7,109 nucleotides of DNA from a bacterium. GTDB taxonomy: Bacteria; CBDUZB01; JAGLHV01. The number at the start of each line of letters is the position of its first letter. Positions within the stretch are counted from its first letter, which is position 1. Under the pieces are notes generated by a model. It searched no databases. It was given only the letters and a program-made list of their open reading frames with translations, and was not told the origin of the DNA. The position numbers and the translations under genes were made by a program. Location: positions 1 through 7,109 of the forward strand of contig JAGLHV010000063.1 in NCBI GenBank assembly GCA_023143305.1, written 5' to 3'. Positions 5,090 through 7,109 of the stretch are shown in pieces.

Positions 5090-7109
5090 AAACAAAAGTT
5101 TTCAAATAAGTTTAATTTTTTGGTTAGGATAAATTTTATACTCCTTTATTTTGTTGTTGGTTTATCTTTTGCTTATGCTGAAAATATTCATCTGGAATTG
5201 GCAGATAAATATGCCTTAAAAAGTAAACAATTTCACTCCAAAGCAATAGAAGAATATCTCCTTGCCCAGAAAGTACCGGGGGCAAATCAAAAAGAAATTT
5301 ATTTTAAATTGGGTAAATTATATTACCAATACGGAGATTATGATAGAAGTCTTGAGGTGTTGTCTCCTCTTTATCAAAAAAGTCCGGATGATTTTAAGAT
5401 AGCTAAAATAGTTTCTTTTGCTTATTTTAAAATGGGGAATTATACCGACGCTTTAAGCATTTTTGAAAAGCATGAAGCAGTAAAAGATGCAGAATTTCTT
5501 TATCTTTACGGAAAGACCTGTGAAAAACAAAATCTTTATAATCAGGCAATTAAAGTATATGAGAAAATTAAAGATAAAAATTATGTTAAAAAAGTAAATA
5601 AGCGGCTTGGGGCAATTAATAATGTAATTAAGGTTCATAATGTTAGAGACTTAAAAGATAAGAGGCTGAAAAAAATAATAAAAAATGCTCCGGGACAGGA
5701 AAGATATCCTGATGCCGGGGCCGTCATTTTACATGATCAGGAAAAATTAAAAATTTTACCTAATGGAACAGCAATTAGGGAACGTTATTTTGTGGTCAAA
5801 ATCTTAAATGACAGGGGAAAACATTACGGTGAAATAGAATTAGAATATGATTCTACTTATGAAAAAGTAGAGCTTGAGTATGCCCGTACCATAAAAAGTG
5901 ATGGAACGATTATTCAGGCAGGAGAAAAAAATATCCGGGATGTTTCCAAATACCTGAATTTTCCCTTATATAGTAATGCCAGAGTAAAAATAATTTCTAT
6001 GCCGGAAGTCGCAGAAAATACAATTATAGAATATAAAGCCAGGTGGTTTATTGGAAAACTAATTGATAAAAAGAATTTTTGTTCCCGTTATGGAATTCAA
6101 GGAAATGAACCATATTTAAATCAATATTTTACTCTTATAGTACCCCGTTCTTATCGGGGTAAGATTAGGGTTGATTCTGTTAATCCCGGATATGTTCTTC
6201 CCGGATTAAGACTTAGACCAAAGGTAAAAAGAGATAAAAGCCGGGAAATTTATACGTGGCATTTTCGTAGAATTCCGGAGATTATTTCCGAATCACATAT
6301 GCCTCCCTGGAGTGAAATTGTGGCCAATTTTGCTTTTTCTTCTTTTGATTCCTGGCAGGAGATTTACGAGTGGTGGTGGGGGATAAGTAAAGATAAAATT
6401 GATTATGATAATGAAATGAAGAAAAAAGTGGCAGAATTGATAAGAGGAAGAAAAGGAAAAAGGGAAAAAGCAGCAGCTATCTATCATTTCTGTGCCAGTA
6501 AAATTCGCTATGTTGGTGTAGAATATGGGGAAGCGGGTTTTCAGCCTCATGCAGCTACTGAAATATTTAAAAATAAATATGGTGATTGTAAAGATCAAAG
6601 TATTCTTTTGGTTTCTATGCTTAAGTTAGCGGGGATAGAAGCTTATCCGGTGTTGATTGGGACCAGGGGTTCTTGGCTTTTAGATGAAAAGTTTCCTACT
6701 CTAAGCTTTAATCATTGTATTGCAGCAGTAAAAATTGATGGGGAGCTTATTTTTATGGATTCTACCGTAGAAACAGCAACTTTTGGAGATTTACCTGTAT
6801 CGGATCAGCAAAGGAAAGTATTAATTTTTTATGATGATCATTATGAATTATCCCAGACCCCTCTTTTTAAACCGGAAAGAGATTTAATTAAATATGCACT
6901 TGAAATAAAAGTATTACCCGATGAGTCTATATTCGGAGAACGGACTGTTTGTACTAAAGGTAATTATTCAATGGGTTTAAGAAACCTGAAATATACTAAA
7001 CCGATTTTGCGTAAAGAAATGCTGAAGAAAAGAGTAAATGAAATATGTCCGGGAGGAAAACTTATAACGTATAAAATTAGTGATTTGGAAAATTTAGAAA
7101 CACCGGTAA
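5087..7109 (+). CDS. Exported TPR / DUF3857 / transglutaminase-like protein (3'-truncated)
   Basis: The frame stays open from the ATG at 5087 to the end of the window: 674 codons without a stop. Residues 1-31 form a signal peptide: lysines at 2, 4 and 8, a hydrophobic core FILLYFVVGLSF (17-28), and an A-Y-A signal peptidase I site before Glu32, so the protein is exported. Residues about 32-170 are TPR-like helical pairs, including KLGKLYYQYGDYDRSLEVL and AYFKMGNYTDALSIF. Residues about 207-370 match DUF3857. Residues about 455-565 are a transglutaminase-like domain with all three catalytic positions: Cys501 in YGDCKDQ, His543 in FNHC and Asp558 in FMDST. A further beta-rich part begins after about 600 and is cut off. 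Members of this group are predicted envelope or periplasmic proteins; the reaction is unknown and could be peptide cleavage or crosslinking. It is coupled to the acetyltransferase gene three bases upstream. Confidence 0.88.
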   Translation, partial: MKQKFSNKFNFLVRINFILLYFVVGLSFAYAENIHLELADKYALKSKQFHSKAIEEYLLAQKVPGANQKEIYFKLGKLYYQYGDYDRSLEVLSPLYQKSPDDFKIAKIVSFAYFKMGNYTDALSIFEKHEAVKDAEFLYLYGKTCEKQNLYNQAIKVYEKIKDKNYVKKVNKRLGAINNVIKVHNVRDLKDKRLKKIIKNAPGQERYPDAGAVILHDQEKLKILPNGTAIRERYFVVKILNDRGKHYGEIELEYDSTYEKVELEYARTIKSDGTIIQAGEKNIRDVSKYLNFPLYSNARVKIISMPEVAENTIIEYKARWFIGKLIDKKNFCSRYGIQGNEPYLNQYFTLIVPRSYRGKIRVDSVNPGYVLPGLRLRPKVKRDKSREIYTWHFRRIPEIISESHMPPWSEIVANFAFSSFDSWQEIYEWWWGISKDKIDYDNEMKKKVAELIRGRKGKREKAAAIYHFCASKIRYVGVEYGEAGFQPHAATEIFKNKYGDCKDQSILLVSMLKLAGIEAYPVLIGTRGSWLLDEKFPTLSFNHCIAAVKIDGELIFMDSTVETATFGDLPVSDQQRKVLIFYDDHYELSQTPLFKPERDLIKYALEIKVLPDESIFGERTVCTKGNYSMGLRNLKYTKPILRKEMLKKRVNEICPGGKLITYKISDLENLETPV

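Noticed and set aside
6293..6598. A 101-codon open frame on the minus strand
   Set aside because: It lies wholly inside the transglutaminase-like domain on the opposite strand. Its translation is a low-complexity, Phe/Ile/Ser-rich string with no family motif, as expected from the complement of AT-rich coding sequence.

Overview
The window is AT-rich, densely coding bacterial DNA. All supported genes lie on the + strand. It reads as a stretch of an anaerobe's central-metabolism chromosome with a cell-envelope gene at the right end. Anaerobic life is suggested by a ferredoxin-fused electron transfer flavoprotein (ETF) alpha subunit and a complete four-subunit 2-oxoacid:ferredoxin oxidoreductase, an oxygen-sensitive enzyme class. 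Frequent AAA, AAT, ATA and TTA codons and AGGGTGA-like ribosome binding sites fit a low-GC bacterium. The domain mix (ferredoxin-type ETF, VorB-like 2-oxoacid oxidoreductase, exported DUF3857/transglutaminase protein) is compatible with a Clostridia relative or with an uncultured diderm lineage such as Atribacterota or Omnitrophota. The sequence alone does not settle which.

Region 1 (1-1694) is the end of an ETF operon. It holds the C-terminal 154 residues of EtfB and a full EtfA with an N-terminal two-cluster ferredoxin domain; stop and start codons overlap (TAATG). A dehydrogenase partner, such as an acyl-CoA dehydrogenase or FAD-linked oxidase, probably lies left of the window. Region 2 (1695-1950) is a 256-base intergenic region without a gene. 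It carries a strong sigma-70-type promoter (TTGACT, 17 bases, TAAAAT) that starts the next transcription unit, plus AT-rich palindromic sequence.

Region 3 (1951-4542) is a tight four-gene operon in the order delta (ferredoxin), alpha, beta, gamma. It encodes a 2-oxoacid:ferredoxin oxidoreductase whose alpha subunit most resembles the branched-chain (VorB) type. The enzyme oxidatively decarboxylates a 2-oxoacid to an acyl-CoA and passes electrons through TPP and three [4Fe-4S] clusters to ferredoxin. If the neighbouring ETF is electron-bifurcating, the two units could share the ferredoxin and acyl-CoA pools; that is inference.

Region 4 (4616-7109) holds a short GNAT acetyltransferase resembling short-form N-acetylglutamate synthases. 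It is closely coupled to a large exported protein with a signal peptide, TPR-like helices, a DUF3857 domain and a transglutaminase-like domain with an intact Cys-His-Asp triad. That reading frame runs off the right edge without a stop.

I found no RNA genes, CRISPR arrays, insertion sequences or convincing intrinsic terminators. The content is mostly recognisable families. The least explained parts are the intergenic control region and the coupled GNAT/transglutaminase pair.
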